From NCBI GenBank assembly GCA_016790075.1, contig JAEUPP010000010.1, positions 23,581-87,580 on the forward strand: DNA of 64,000 nt. The letters run 5' to 3'. Within the stretch, counting starts at the first letter, position 1, and every line of letters starts with the position of its first letter. The stretch comes from Rhodanobacteraceae bacterium. GTDB lineage: Bacteria > Pseudomonadota > Gammaproteobacteria > Xanthomonadales > Rhodanobacteraceae. A model generated the notes under the pieces. It had not been told where the DNA came from. It saw only the letters and a list, made by a program, of their open reading frames with translations, and made no database searches. Both the position numbers and the translations under genes were made by a program. This document shows positions 8,382-16,436 of this stretch, piece after piece.

Positions 8382-9065
8382 ATGCAGGTGAACTACGCAT
8401 CCCTGGTGCCGAACTCCGTGGCGTCGATCTACCACGACACCAAGCGCGCCAAGAGCTACGCGAGCTGGCTGAGTATCGGAATGGAGATCGAGGTCGTTCG
8501 CCAGATCGCGCTGCGGCTGGAGCGGATGCTCAATGCTCCGGGTCCGGTGGATCGCCTCGCCCAGGAAAGCTTCACGTGGCACCTGGTGCTGCGCTACGGC
8601 CGCTGCTTCGATTCCACCTCGGCGGGACGGTTCGCCGCCCTGGGGATCGAACACGTGCGCAAGCTCAATGACGCCGACTTCCTCACCATCCACCAAGGGT
8701 TGATCCATCGTCGCCACAATACCTTTGCCCATCCCGGCGGCGACTGCTCCTGTCGAGTCAACCTGCATCTGATCGAACAGGCCGGCAATACCACGCTGCA
8801 CGTCGGGCACGATGAAGAGGGTCCGGGCCCGATCAACGATCCCGAGCAGGCCGCCCTCATCGCGCGTCTATGCACCGCATTGCACGCCGTCGTCGAGGAC
8901 AAGGTTGAACGCGCCCGCGCGGCGCATGGCGAGGAACTGATGGCGGAATTCGATGCACTGGTGGCAACGCTACGCGCCAATGCCGGCAAGCACGCCAATC
9001 CCACACAGCAGGCGCTATCGATCTTCGCCCGACTGGGGCAGAACCCGGCGGAGCCCCGGTCGTGA
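8382..9065 (+). CDS. Hypothetical protein with a possible HEPN-like motif
   Basis: 227 aa; ATG 8382 has a strong GAGGAGGT site 7 bp upstream, so the longer open frame to 8139 is rejected. It looks fully helical and soluble. The segment HQGLIHRRHNTFAHPGG has R111...H117 (R-x5-H), which resembles the catalytic Rx4-6H of HEPN ribonucleases. It is followed by the Cys pair DCSC and an acidic, helical C-terminus. I recognise no named family. It sits between the KfrA-like gene and the convergent tcmP, inside a block of defence-like genes. A toxin-like or RNA-targeting role is only a possibility. Confidence 0.6.
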   Translation: MQVNYASLVPNSVASIYHDTKRAKSYASWLSIGMEIEVVRQIALRLERMLNAPGPVDRLAQESFTWHLVLRYGRCFDSTSAGRFAALGIEHVRKLNDADFLTIHQGLIHRRHNTFAHPGGDCSCRVNLHLIEQAGNTTLHVGHDEEGPGPINDPEQAALIARLCTALHAVVEDKVERARAAHGEELMAEFDALVATLRANAGKHANPTQQALSIFARLGQNPAEPRS

Positions 9066-9084
9066 AACTCGCCGCCTAGGGTGC

Positions 9085-10356
9085 TCAGAATCCGAATGTC
9101 TTCTGCGTGGCCGGGAGCAACTGATCCTTGTCGGTGATCGTCGTGGCCTTGAGGCGTCGAGCGCCATCCTGGCCGACAATGTCGATCTCTTTGTGCTGCA
9201 CCAGGCGCTCCAGCGCTTCCTTGTAGCGCACGCTGTCCGCCGGCGAGAGGTTGCAGGTTGTCGCGAACAATTCGCCGAACGACAGGCCATCGTCATGGGC
9301 GTAGATCAGCGGCGGCAATTGCTCCATCAGCGTCGTGACACTCGACTCGCCGGCGAGGTCATCGAAGCAGAAACCGAACGCGCCCTGGCCGGTAAACGCC
9401 CGATCGCGATCGGCGCTGTAGCCAAGACCGCGGAACATATCGATGCCGGCACCGCCGTAGTGGATGAAATAGTTGTTCTTGCTCCAGTGCACGCGTGCCA
9501 TGACGTCTCGGGCGCGCGGATGTTGGGACAAGTGCACGAGCCAGTAGTCGCCGTGGCCTTCGGTGCGAATGAAGAACAGTGTGTAGTACCGAGCGCCGCA
9601 GGCCTCGACGAGCTCGCGATACAGGCAGCTTTGGATGTAGAGCCGCCAGTCCTTTTCGCTGCGCTTGATGTCTTCGATCGAGCGGCCGCGCAGCGCGTCG
9701 GGGATGCCGATATCGGCCAGCGTTTTCTTCGTCGTCTCCGAGTCGCTGGCATAGGTCAGGAACGAATCGACGTTGAACGTGAGAATGACTTCGGCCGCGG
9801 GTAACGCCTGGAAGATCCCACGGATCTGCGCGGTGGGTACATCCGAATACCCGTACTGATCGAGCAGGAAGATCGAGCGGCCCGCCTTGGGGCTCTTCTT
9901 GGCGATGAACTGAAGGATCGGGTCGACCTGGCTTTCGAACGCGCTGTTGAACAGGCGGATGTCCTGGCCGATGCGCGGGCCGTATCCCTGTGCCACCAAC
10001 GTGCGCTGCAGCGACGCGTGGGCATTCGCATCGAGTTCCACGAAGAAGTAGTCGATGTTCATCACCAGCGGCTTCTGACGGCCGCGGTTCAAGAGCTCAG
10101 CCGCCGCTTCGGCCGACTGGAGGAACGCAAACGGCGAGCCGTAGACGGTTTGCCGCGTGGTGTCGTGGACGTAGATGCCGCCGCCGGCGAAGCCGTCGAC
10201 CACGGTCAGACGCAGTTGGTCCTGCTGGGGAGAAACGACCAGGGTCTGGATGTAATCGATCATGTAGGCGCGCAGGACGTCATGCTTGGCGACGCTGTGC
10301 TGCTGGATTACCGCAGGCTTGCCGTCCGCAGGCCATTGATACGGCTTTCGGGCCAC
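9085..10356 (-). CDS. tcmP: Three-Cys-motif partner protein TcmP
   Basis: 423 aa; GTG start at 10356 with GGGGGAGAG just upstream, overlapping the stop of the preceding gene's region. The N-terminal half looks like a Rossmann-type domain (LTVVDGFAGGGIY near 49-62, YFFVELD near 105). The middle reads SIFLLDQYGYSDVP and EVILTFNVDSFL. The C-terminal part looks like a winged helix. The protein always occurs with a three-Cys-motif protein, here the next gene upstream. The biochemical activity of the pair is not established. The pair is common on phages and mobile elements, and I infer a nucleic-acid-modifying or defence role. Confidence 0.82.
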   Translation of the reverse strand: MARKPYQWPADGKPAVIQQHSVAKHDVLRAYMIDYIQTLVVSPQQDQLRLTVVDGFAGGGIYVHDTTRQTVYGSPFAFLQSAEAAAELLNRGRQKPLVMNIDYFFVELDANAHASLQRTLVAQGYGPRIGQDIRLFNSAFESQVDPILQFIAKKSPKAGRSIFLLDQYGYSDVPTAQIRGIFQALPAAEVILTFNVDSFLTYASDSETTKKTLADIGIPDALRGRSIEDIKRSEKDWRLYIQSCLYRELVEACGARYYTLFFIRTEGHGDYWLVHLSQHPRARDVMARVHWSKNNYFIHYGGAGIDMFRGLGYSADRDRAFTGQGAFGFCFDDLAGESSVTTLMEQLPPLIYAHDDGLSFGELFATTCNLSPADSVRYKEALERLVQHKEIDIVGQDGARRLKATTITDKDQLLPATQKTFGF

Positions 10357-10370
10357 CGTGCGCTCTCCCC

Positions 10371-11111
10371 CTAGAAGGCGTGAGCGGGCATTTCATCCCA
10401 AGTGCGGCCGTTGAGCAATCGTCCATTTTTGGACTTGGCGCGACGCTTGCCGTCAGCGCCCCAGCCACCCCACTGCTTGAAGAAGAATGCGACCTCTTGC
10501 TCGGCACACTGGCGGCGGACGGATTCGGCCCATTCGGGTTTCATCGGACGGGCCTTGGGACCCGACTCGCCACCGACGATGACCCAGTGAATGTCGCGCA
10601 GATCCAACTCGCCGACATCATCGAGCAGCGGCTCGACGGAAAGGAATCGGATGCGCGCCGGTACGGTGCGCAGGTAGTCGATGCGCGGCACGCCGTGCTT
10701 GCGGTTTTCGACGGAAACGCCGAGCCAGACGTTGGGCGGCACCACGCGATCGCGGAAGTAGCGCGCCAGGCGTGCCGCGCGTTTGGTCAGGATTTGATAG
10801 CTGTGCTGCGGCGTGGCCGCGATCACATCGAACACCTGCTGGATGTAGCTCTCGGGCACTTTCTCGTGAAAGAGGTCCGACATTGAGTTCACGAAGTACA
10901 CGGTCGGCTTCTGGCGCTTGGCCGGGTCTGCCAGGCGCTCGGGCAGCAGGCGCAGCGCGAACCCGTTCTCGTAGCCAGGCGTCCCCATCGCCTGCAGGCG
11001 CTTGGCCATGGTCTCGGCGTAACAGTGTTTACAACCGGCAGAGATCTTGGTGCACCCGACGATTGGGTTCCAGGTCTGCTCGGTCCATTCGATTTTCGAG
11101 GTGGTCGTCAT
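10371..11111 (-). CDS. Phage Gp37/Gp68-family (DUF5131) three-Cys-motif protein
   Basis: 246 aa from ATG 11111 (GGAG 8 bp upstream; the longer frame to 11198 would cover the divergent promoter). The N-terminal KIEWTEQTWNPIVGC, then C20, C27 and C30 in GCTKISAGCKHCYAE, gives a CX6CX2C cluster typical of this radical-SAM-like family. Conserved later blocks are VNSMSDLFHEKVP, LTKRAARL, GVSVENRK and WVIVGGESGPKARP, with FFFKQWGGW near the end. It is cotranscribed with tcmP, 14 bp downstream. The chemistry is unknown; an Fe-S or nucleoside-modifying enzyme is plausible. Confidence 0.88.
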   Translation of the reverse strand: MTTTSKIEWTEQTWNPIVGCTKISAGCKHCYAETMAKRLQAMGTPGYENGFALRLLPERLADPAKRQKPTVYFVNSMSDLFHEKVPESYIQQVFDVIAATPQHSYQILTKRAARLARYFRDRVVPPNVWLGVSVENRKHGVPRIDYLRTVPARIRFLSVEPLLDDVGELDLRDIHWVIVGGESGPKARPMKPEWAESVRRQCAEQEVAFFFKQWGGWGADGKRRAKSKNGRLLNGRTWDEMPAHAF

Positions 11112-11190
11112 GACGGCCGCTCCAGGATACGCCCAACTACATCGCCTGCGTCTCAGTGGCTGCGACGACGGGTGGCGCCGGGTGAAAACT

Positions 11191-11220
11191 ATGCGCATAC
11201 TTATATCAGCTTATGCGCAT
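11191..11220 (+). promoter_or_regulatory. Twin ATGCGCAT palindromes, candidate operator of the XRE regulator
   Basis: Two identical 8-bp palindromes ATGCGCAT (11191-11198 and 11213-11220) lie 22 bp apart centre to centre, two helical turns on the same face. The second overlaps the ATG of the XRE gene. This geometry fits cooperative dimer binding and autorepression. It may also control the divergent three-Cys/tcmP genes. Confidence 0.6.
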
Positions 11221-11584
11221 GAAATCCTCTGACCTGAACACCCCCGTATCGCTACCCCAGGCACAGCGCCTGGGCCAAGCGATCGATCGTTGGCGACTCG
11301 CGCAGGGACTCACGCAAACGCAGTTGCTGCGCACCGCGCGGATATCTCAGGGGCAGCTCAGCCGCATCCTTTCGGGCCGATTCAGCCGTATCTCGGCGGC
11401 CGTGCAGCGGCTGTGTCGCGCCGCCGGTGTCGATGTGGCAAAGGAGATGGCGGGCGCGTCCTCGGATGACGGCTGGCGGTCCGTGTTGGCGCGCGCCGTT
11501 CATCGCAGTTGGGACGGCACGCCCGCGCATGCGCGTGAGTTGATTCGCCTTCTGCGCGTAGCCAAGGCACTGCGCACGCCGTAG
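11213..11584 (+). CDS. XRE-family HTH transcriptional regulator
   Basis: 123 aa. A Cro/C1-type helix-turn-helix spans about 18-72 (AQRLGQAIDRWRLAQGLTQT, then ISQGQLSRILSGRFSRIS). The C-terminal ~45 residues (VLARAVHRSWDGTPAHAREL) are helical and probably dimerise. ATGs at 11213 and 11219 both lie in the palindromic operator; neither has a clear Shine-Dalgarno site, so a leaderless or weakly translated message is possible. It is divergent from the three-Cys/tcmP operon and likely controls it and itself. Confidence 0.8.
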   Translation: MRMKSSDLNTPVSLPQAQRLGQAIDRWRLAQGLTQTQLLRTARISQGQLSRILSGRFSRISAAVQRLCRAAGVDVAKEMAGASSDDGWRSVLARAVHRSWDGTPAHARELIRLLRVAKALRTP

Positions 11585-11658
11585 GCTGGCCGTGTACCCT
11601 TTTTCTCGTTGTATGCCGGCGGCCGGCTGCCACGTCAGCTCACGCCGAACACGGATCG

Positions 11659-12465
11659 CTACTGGGGTGAACGCCCCCCGGCGGGCGCAACGAGGACGGC
11701 TGCCATGCGCCTGTCGAAGAACCGGAAATCGAGCGAGAAACCCGAGCGCGACAGTCCCTCCGCACCGGCGGGTATGCGGACGATGTCGAGGTTCACGGGA
11801 CCGTGGTAGGTATCGCGAATGACCAGGCCGCTATCACGCACGATCGGCTCGGGATCGCCGTCAATGTCCAAGCCCAGAAGCAACGACGCGTGGCTATCGT
11901 CATAGAGCCCCGTCACGGCGGCCAAATAGGCGGCGGTCACGCACGCGTGCTGACTGTAGAGCGTCGTCAGTGCGTCCAGCATGGCCACCGGCGGGTCGGC
12001 GACGCGGCGGAACGACAGCTCACGCTGCGATTCGCGCGTGAAGCGATCGGGCACGACCAGGGCTTTCTGCGTTAACAGCAACTCGACGTCGGACGGCATC
12101 AACTGCAGGTTGAATTCGCTGTACGGATTCACATGAAGGATGGCGCCACGCGTTAGTTCGAGAAGCTGTTGCACCTCGATCACCAGGCATTTCGCCCCGC
12201 TGGGCACTGCTTCGAAGAAGGTTCGTGCCGACGAAAAGACCGGGATAGCCGATGTCCCATCCAGGCGCATCCATTGCACAAAATGGAGGCGGTCAGGCCG
12301 TGCGACACCGCGGGTCTGTTCCTCATCCGGCACAATCACTAGGACGCGGGTTTGCACCAGCTGACGATAGAGAGCCGGACGCCACGCGGCATTTTCGCAA
12401 GCCTGTTGTAGGAGCCCTTCCAGTGCGACGCCGTCGGGCACCGTGGCGGCTGGGACGTTCATCAA
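11659..12465 (-). CDS. SseB-domain protein
   Basis: 268 aa. Residues ~40-135 match the SseB N-terminal domain: LVIVPDEEQ, LHFVQWMRLDGTSAIPVFSS, ARTFFEAVPSG, CLVIEVQQLLELT and LHVNPYSEFNLQL. The C-terminal half resembles the SseB C-terminal domain (PPVAMLDALTTLY, VTAAYLAAV, VNLDIVRIP). E. coli SseB is linked to serine sensitivity, but SseB-like modules are also accessory proteins of secretion and immunity loci. Start ATG 12465 has AGAGG 6 bp upstream. It lies 32 bp downstream of the 600-aa HEPN-like gene and probably shares its transcript, so the two products may act together. Confidence 0.75.
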   Translation of the reverse strand: MMNVPAATVPDGVALEGLLQQACENAAWRPALYRQLVQTRVLVIVPDEEQTRGVARPDRLHFVQWMRLDGTSAIPVFSSARTFFEAVPSGAKCLVIEVQQLLELTRGAILHVNPYSEFNLQLMPSDVELLLTQKALVVPDRFTRESQRELSFRRVADPPVAMLDALTTLYSQHACVTAAYLAAVTGLYDDSHASLLLGLDIDGDPEPIVRDSGLVIRDTYHGPVNLDIVRIPAGAEGLSRSGFSLDFRFFDRRMAAVLVAPAGGRSPQ

Positions 12466-12497
12466 GAACCTCTGGCGTGAGCCATCGTGGCGCAGGC

Positions 12498-14300
12498 CTA
12501 CAGGGAGAGCGCGGCGCGGATTCGCGCTTTGTCATTGCTGCCCAGCGCGCTCGTGAGCCCTTCATAGCGGAACGCCTCGCGATCGAAATACTCGTGCGGC
12601 CCGCTCAAGGTGGGCACGGAGCGCAGGGCGCCGAGCAGTCCGTGCAGGGTGGTCTTGAGGTAGTACTCAAGGTTGGAGCAAAGCAACAGGTGGTTGGCGC
12701 CGCGGCCCGCGCTGTGCACGATGTCGCAACGGGTGCGCCAGATGCGCTGGAGGTGCCACCGAACTCGCTTGTCGTGCTTCTTCAGGTGATCGAGTAGTAG
12801 CGCCGGTTCGCCGAGGTCCGCCAGGATCTGTTGAACTTGGACCTGTAGAAACGGTTCCGCCGCAAGCCCGTTCAAGACGGCGGCCTGCTGAAGCGGATCG
12901 TCAACGGCGTCCCACAGCACCGTCATCGCGCATGCGCGCACGTCGATGGGTGCACCATGGCTGTCGTTCAGGCCGATGCCCTGATCGCTCAGGACGCTAC
13001 GCAAGGTCAACAACAGCTTGGGCACATAGCTCAACCCGATGACCGGCGCGACACTCGTTTCGATGGACTTGCCAATGCCGGAACTGGCCTGGCTGCCTCG
13101 CACCAAGTATTCCAGTGCCGTCCACCAGTGCACGAGTTTGGTTTCGATCGTGTCCTGGTCTCGTCCCTGGCGGTAGAGGCGAAACGCGGAGGTGATGCGA
13201 TCACGACCTTCTTCCGCGAAATGCGCTCCGGCCAGCAGCTCATTGACGCTGGTGACGAAATTGGCGACATCGAGCCCGTTGAGCGAGGTCGCCGGATTGG
13301 GGACCACACGCGGCAGCGGGTAGACATGCCCGCCGGCAGGCCGGGCGACGTCCAGCACCGCGAAATGATCGGGAATGAGCAGGCGCGCTTGCTCGTACTC
13401 AAACCGCAGCAGGTTGATGACGTTGGCCACGCGCTCGTAAGCCTGTAGCCCAGCGGCACGGCGATCGGCGGCCACGATGCCGCGCACCGTCGCGAAGCGG
13501 CGCTTGGGTTGCGCGGTCAAATAGCTCGTCCGCGCGTGGCCGGCGTGGAGGCCGAACGGCGGTGCATCGGCAATCTCCAGGTTGCCCAGCGCGGCGGGCA
13601 GTTCTTCCGGCCGGGTGATCAGATCCAGGGCGAACGTCACATCGTAGAGCTGAGGGGGCCCTGTCAGGATTTGGCGGGTCAGTCCGAGCTTCCGATCGAA
13701 GTGGTATGCCGCCCCTGGGCGGCGCGGGACGAGGATTTCCGCGTAGATCCGGAACAGCGATTCCAGGGAAAAGTCCCGGTCGAGCAGCGTGCTCAGGAGC
13801 GCGGCCGTCGTCGCATGGATGCGGCTGAAGTCAGGCACAGCGATGGGCGCCGCCGCGTCCGGGTCGGCCGGGACCACCAGCAGGCGTTCGAGCGCTTCGA
13901 AGGCGCACGCGACGTAGTGCGCCTGGAGCAACGGCCCGAGCTCTTGCAGCGTGTACCTGAGCATCCGCTCTTCCGCTGACCCTTTCGTCGCTGCCTTGGT
14001 CTTGTCCCGGAAAAGGCCCAACAGGCGCGGCCGTACAGCCGCGAACGGCGCCTCCAGAAGCACGGGGTCGGCTGCCAACAATCCCTCGGCCTCGTCCAGG
14101 ATGCCCGTCTTCTCCTCCGGCTTGGCTTCGCTGAAGGCCAGCGCCTGCTGAATCTCGCGCACCATGGTGACCGGATTCATCACGCGAACCCGGAACGCGT
14201 CCAGGGAATAGGCGTGCACCAGGTTGAACCAGGCGCCCAGGAAATACCGCTGCGTGGGCGTCAGACCGACCAGTGCCGTGAGGTGTTTGTCCGTACGCAT
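12498..14300 (-). CDS. Large hypothetical protein with C-terminal HEPN-like (ApeA-type) domain
   Basis: 600 aa, soluble, with no signal peptide. The C-terminal part has the layout of ApeA-type HEPN proteins. A helix ETKLVHWWTALEYLV (near 400) is followed ~120 residues later by R524-C-D-I-V-H529 (WRTRCDIVHSAGR), a canonical Rx4H ribonuclease motif, and a final helix LLLCSNLEYYLKTTL. The N-terminal 350 residues are unassigned and may be the sensor. It is upstream of and cotranscribed with the SseB-domain gene. By analogy to ApeA-like effectors, an abortive-infection RNase is plausible; this is inferred from the motif only. Confidence 0.7.
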   Translation of the reverse strand: MRTDKHLTALVGLTPTQRYFLGAWFNLVHAYSLDAFRVRVMNPVTMVREIQQALAFSEAKPEEKTGILDEAEGLLAADPVLLEAPFAAVRPRLLGLFRDKTKAATKGSAEERMLRYTLQELGPLLQAHYVACAFEALERLLVVPADPDAAAPIAVPDFSRIHATTAALLSTLLDRDFSLESLFRIYAEILVPRRPGAAYHFDRKLGLTRQILTGPPQLYDVTFALDLITRPEELPAALGNLEIADAPPFGLHAGHARTSYLTAQPKRRFATVRGIVAADRRAAGLQAYERVANVINLLRFEYEQARLLIPDHFAVLDVARPAGGHVYPLPRVVPNPATSLNGLDVANFVTSVNELLAGAHFAEEGRDRITSAFRLYRQGRDQDTIETKLVHWWTALEYLVRGSQASSGIGKSIETSVAPVIGLSYVPKLLLTLRSVLSDQGIGLNDSHGAPIDVRACAMTVLWDAVDDPLQQAAVLNGLAAEPFLQVQVQQILADLGEPALLLDHLKKHDKRVRWHLQRIWRTRCDIVHSAGRGANHLLLCSNLEYYLKTTLHGLLGALRSVPTLSGPHEYFDREAFRYEGLTSALGSNDKARIRAALSL

Positions 14301-14683
14301 GGTTCAGCCTGGTGGTGGTGGGCGGGACCGGGGGGAGGTATACTGGCTTCCTGGCCCCAGCGCCACACACAAACTAAAGGGGAAAGGAGCGTAGGCCTGG
14401 GCGCAGCCCGCTACGAATTCCGCCCCGCCTCTTCCAAGGCCCGCGCAAGCGGGCCTTGTCACGTTAACCAGCCATTTCCCTTGCTTCGACGCCGACACGC
14501 GGTTCCTGACGCGCTCAGTCGTTAGGACGTCAGATCCATGCGCGCATCGCCTCGCCTCGGACGCTTGGGAACCTTCGCGACGTAGTGGAGTCTCGTGGGG
14601 TTCGACCGCCGAGAACAGCGCGTAAGCTGTTGCCATCCTCGCCGGTCTGCTTGCCGTTCTCTCTGGAAAGTCGTCGCCGACCC
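14301..14683. other. Divergent intergenic region with one strong hairpin
   Basis: 383 bp between the HEPN-like gene (minus) and the cus-type operon (plus); no supported gene. It holds a perfect 10-bp stem with a GCAA loop at 14435-14458 (CAAGGCCCGC/GCGGGCCTTG). It is not followed by a T-run on either strand, so it is not a clear intrinsic terminator. Promoters for both flanking operons should lie here, but none stands out. Confidence 0.45.
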
Positions 14684-15067
14684 ATGCCGTTCCGGTACCG
14701 CCGCCATCGTCGCTGGATCGCGCTACTCGCGCTGATCGGACTGCTGTTCCAGCAGTTCGCGATGGCGACATACCTGTGTCCACAGGAAATCGCCGTCGCG
14801 ACCGCCCAGGCGACCACCGACACACCGCCGTGCCATGCGCCTGACACGGCGGATCAGGCGCGCTGCCACGAGCACTGCCATCCCACCACGCCGTCGTCGG
14901 ATCATGCGCCGACGCTGACCGTCCCGCCCGCGCTACTGCCGGCAACCACCTGGTCGCGGGAATACGTGCGCCCGGCGTTGCCGGACGACGCCACGCAGGC
15001 GTACGCCCATCGAGCGCGTGGGCAACCGCCACCGCTGAGCATCCAGCACTGCACCTTCCAGATTTGA
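14684..15067 (+). CDS. Small exported Cys/His-rich protein heading the cus-type operon
   Basis: 127 aa from ATG 14684. A basic start (MPFRYRRHRRW) and a hydrophobic helix IALLALIGLLFQQFAMA give a signal peptide or anchor. The mature part has likely metal ligands: YLCPQE, CHAPDTADQARCHEHCHP and IQHC near the end. Such small CopL-like proteins commonly precede copper or multimetal efflux operons in Xanthomonads. It lies 67 bp upstream of the outer-membrane channel gene. A periplasmic metal-sequestering role is inferred. Confidence 0.65.
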   Translation: MPFRYRRHRRWIALLALIGLLFQQFAMATYLCPQEIAVATAQATTDTPPCHAPDTADQARCHEHCHPTTPSSDHAPTLTVPPALLPATTWSREYVRPALPDDATQAYAHRARGQPPPLSIQHCTFQI

Positions 15068-15134
15068 GCTCCCCTCGCGATTGATCGTGGCGCCGCGCTG
15101 TGCGCGGCCGTTTCGTCATTGCTGTGGAGTTCTC

Positions 15135-16436
15135 ATGCTGTCCCTTTATCGGTTTTCCCCGCGCGGCGCTCGCCAGGCGCGCGCGTCGTTGCGTTTTCTT
15201 CTGGCTGTGCTAACCGCCCTCGGCGCTGGCACGGCCGTGTCGGCGGATCTCTCGCCCTTGTCCTTGACGGACGCCATCCAGTCGGCCGAACGCCAAGCGC
15301 CTGAACTACGTGCGCGAGCGGCTGGCGTGACGGCCGCCGAGGCCGCCGTCGGCCCCGCCGGCCAGTTGCCCGATCCCGAGCTCGTCGTTGGCCTGCAGAA
15401 CCTGCCGGTGACCGGCGACGACGCCTTCAGCACGACGCGCGACTTCATGACCATGCGTACGGTCGGCATCGCGCAGCAATTTCCGCGGCGCGAGAAACGC
15501 CGCCTGCGCAGCGAGCGCGCCGCCACCGACGTGGACCGCGAACGGGCGCTGCTGACCAACGAGCAACTCGTCGTCCACGAATCTGTTGCGCGAGCCTGGA
15601 TTGCCGCGGCATCCACGGAGCGCCGTCTGGCGCTGCTGACAGCGCTGCAGCCGCGGGCGGAGGCGCAACTCGCCGCAGCCACCGCGGCGCTGACCGCCGG
15701 CCGCGCAACGGCCGCCGAGGGCATTGCCGCCCGGTCGGCGATTGCGACGTTGCAGGATCGTCTCGATGCGGCGAGAGCCGACCGCGACACGGCCCGCGCC
15801 GATCTGGCGCGCTGGCTGCCGGACCTGGGCGATCGCCCGCTCGGCGAGCCGCCGGACTGGCGCGATCTGGGCGGCGATCCCGAAGCGTTAGTGACGAATA
15901 TTGCGCACCACCGCGAACTGCTCGCCTACGACGCGGCTGAGCGCGCGGCGACCGCCGACGTGGCGCTCGCCCGGGCCGAGAAGCGGCCCGATTGGTCGCT
16001 CGAGCTCGCGTACGCCCAACGCGGACCGCAGTTTTCCAACATGGTGTCGGTGCAGTTCCGCGTACCGCTGGCGGTGTTCGCAGCACGCCGGCAAGACCCG
16101 CTCATCGCATCGAAGCAGGCGCTGGTCGAACGCATCGACGCCGAGCGCGAAGCAGCGCAGCGCATGCACGGCGCCGAGCTGCGCAAGACGCTGACGACCT
16201 GGCGCAGCGCGGTCGATCGTCTGGTGCGCTACGAGCGGGAATTGCTGCCGCTGAGCGAGGACCGCGCGGACGCGGCACTCGCGGCCTATCGCGGCGGTCG
16301 CGGCGAACTCACGGCATCGCTGCGCGCGCTGGACGAAGCCATCGAACAGCGACTGGCCTTCACCGACCTGCAGAACACCCTGGGCCAAGCCTGGGCGACG
16401 CTGTATTTCGCATTTCCGACGGAGCGCACGCCATGA
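15135..16436 (+). CDS. Outer-membrane efflux channel, CusC/CzcC type (TolC family)
   Basis: 433 aa; ATG 15135 is chosen because it gives a signal peptide (ASLRFLLAVLTALGAGTAVSA) right at the N-terminus. The mature protein shows TolC-family helical hairpin repeats (LSLTDAIQSAERQAPELRAR, GQLPDPELVVGLQNLP, GIAQQFPRREKRRLR). It forms the outer-membrane duct of a CBA metal pump. Its stop overlaps the ATG of the adaptor gene (ATGA). Confidence 0.9.
   Translation: MLSLYRFSPRGARQARASLRFLLAVLTALGAGTAVSADLSPLSLTDAIQSAERQAPELRARAAGVTAAEAAVGPAGQLPDPELVVGLQNLPVTGDDAFSTTRDFMTMRTVGIAQQFPRREKRRLRSERAATDVDRERALLTNEQLVVHESVARAWIAAASTERRLALLTALQPRAEAQLAAATAALTAGRATAAEGIAARSAIATLQDRLDAARADRDTARADLARWLPDLGDRPLGEPPDWRDLGGDPEALVTNIAHHRELLAYDAAERAATADVALARAEKRPDWSLELAYAQRGPQFSNMVSVQFRVPLAVFAARRQDPLIASKQALVERIDAEREAAQRMHGAELRKTLTTWRSAVDRLVRYERELLPLSEDRADAALAAYRGGRGELTASLRALDEAIEQRLAFTDLQNTLGQAWATLYFAFPTERTP

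Noticed and set aside
14435-14458. Strong hairpin as an intrinsic terminator
   Set aside because: No T-run after it on either strand and no gene that ends at it; kept only as a noted hairpin.
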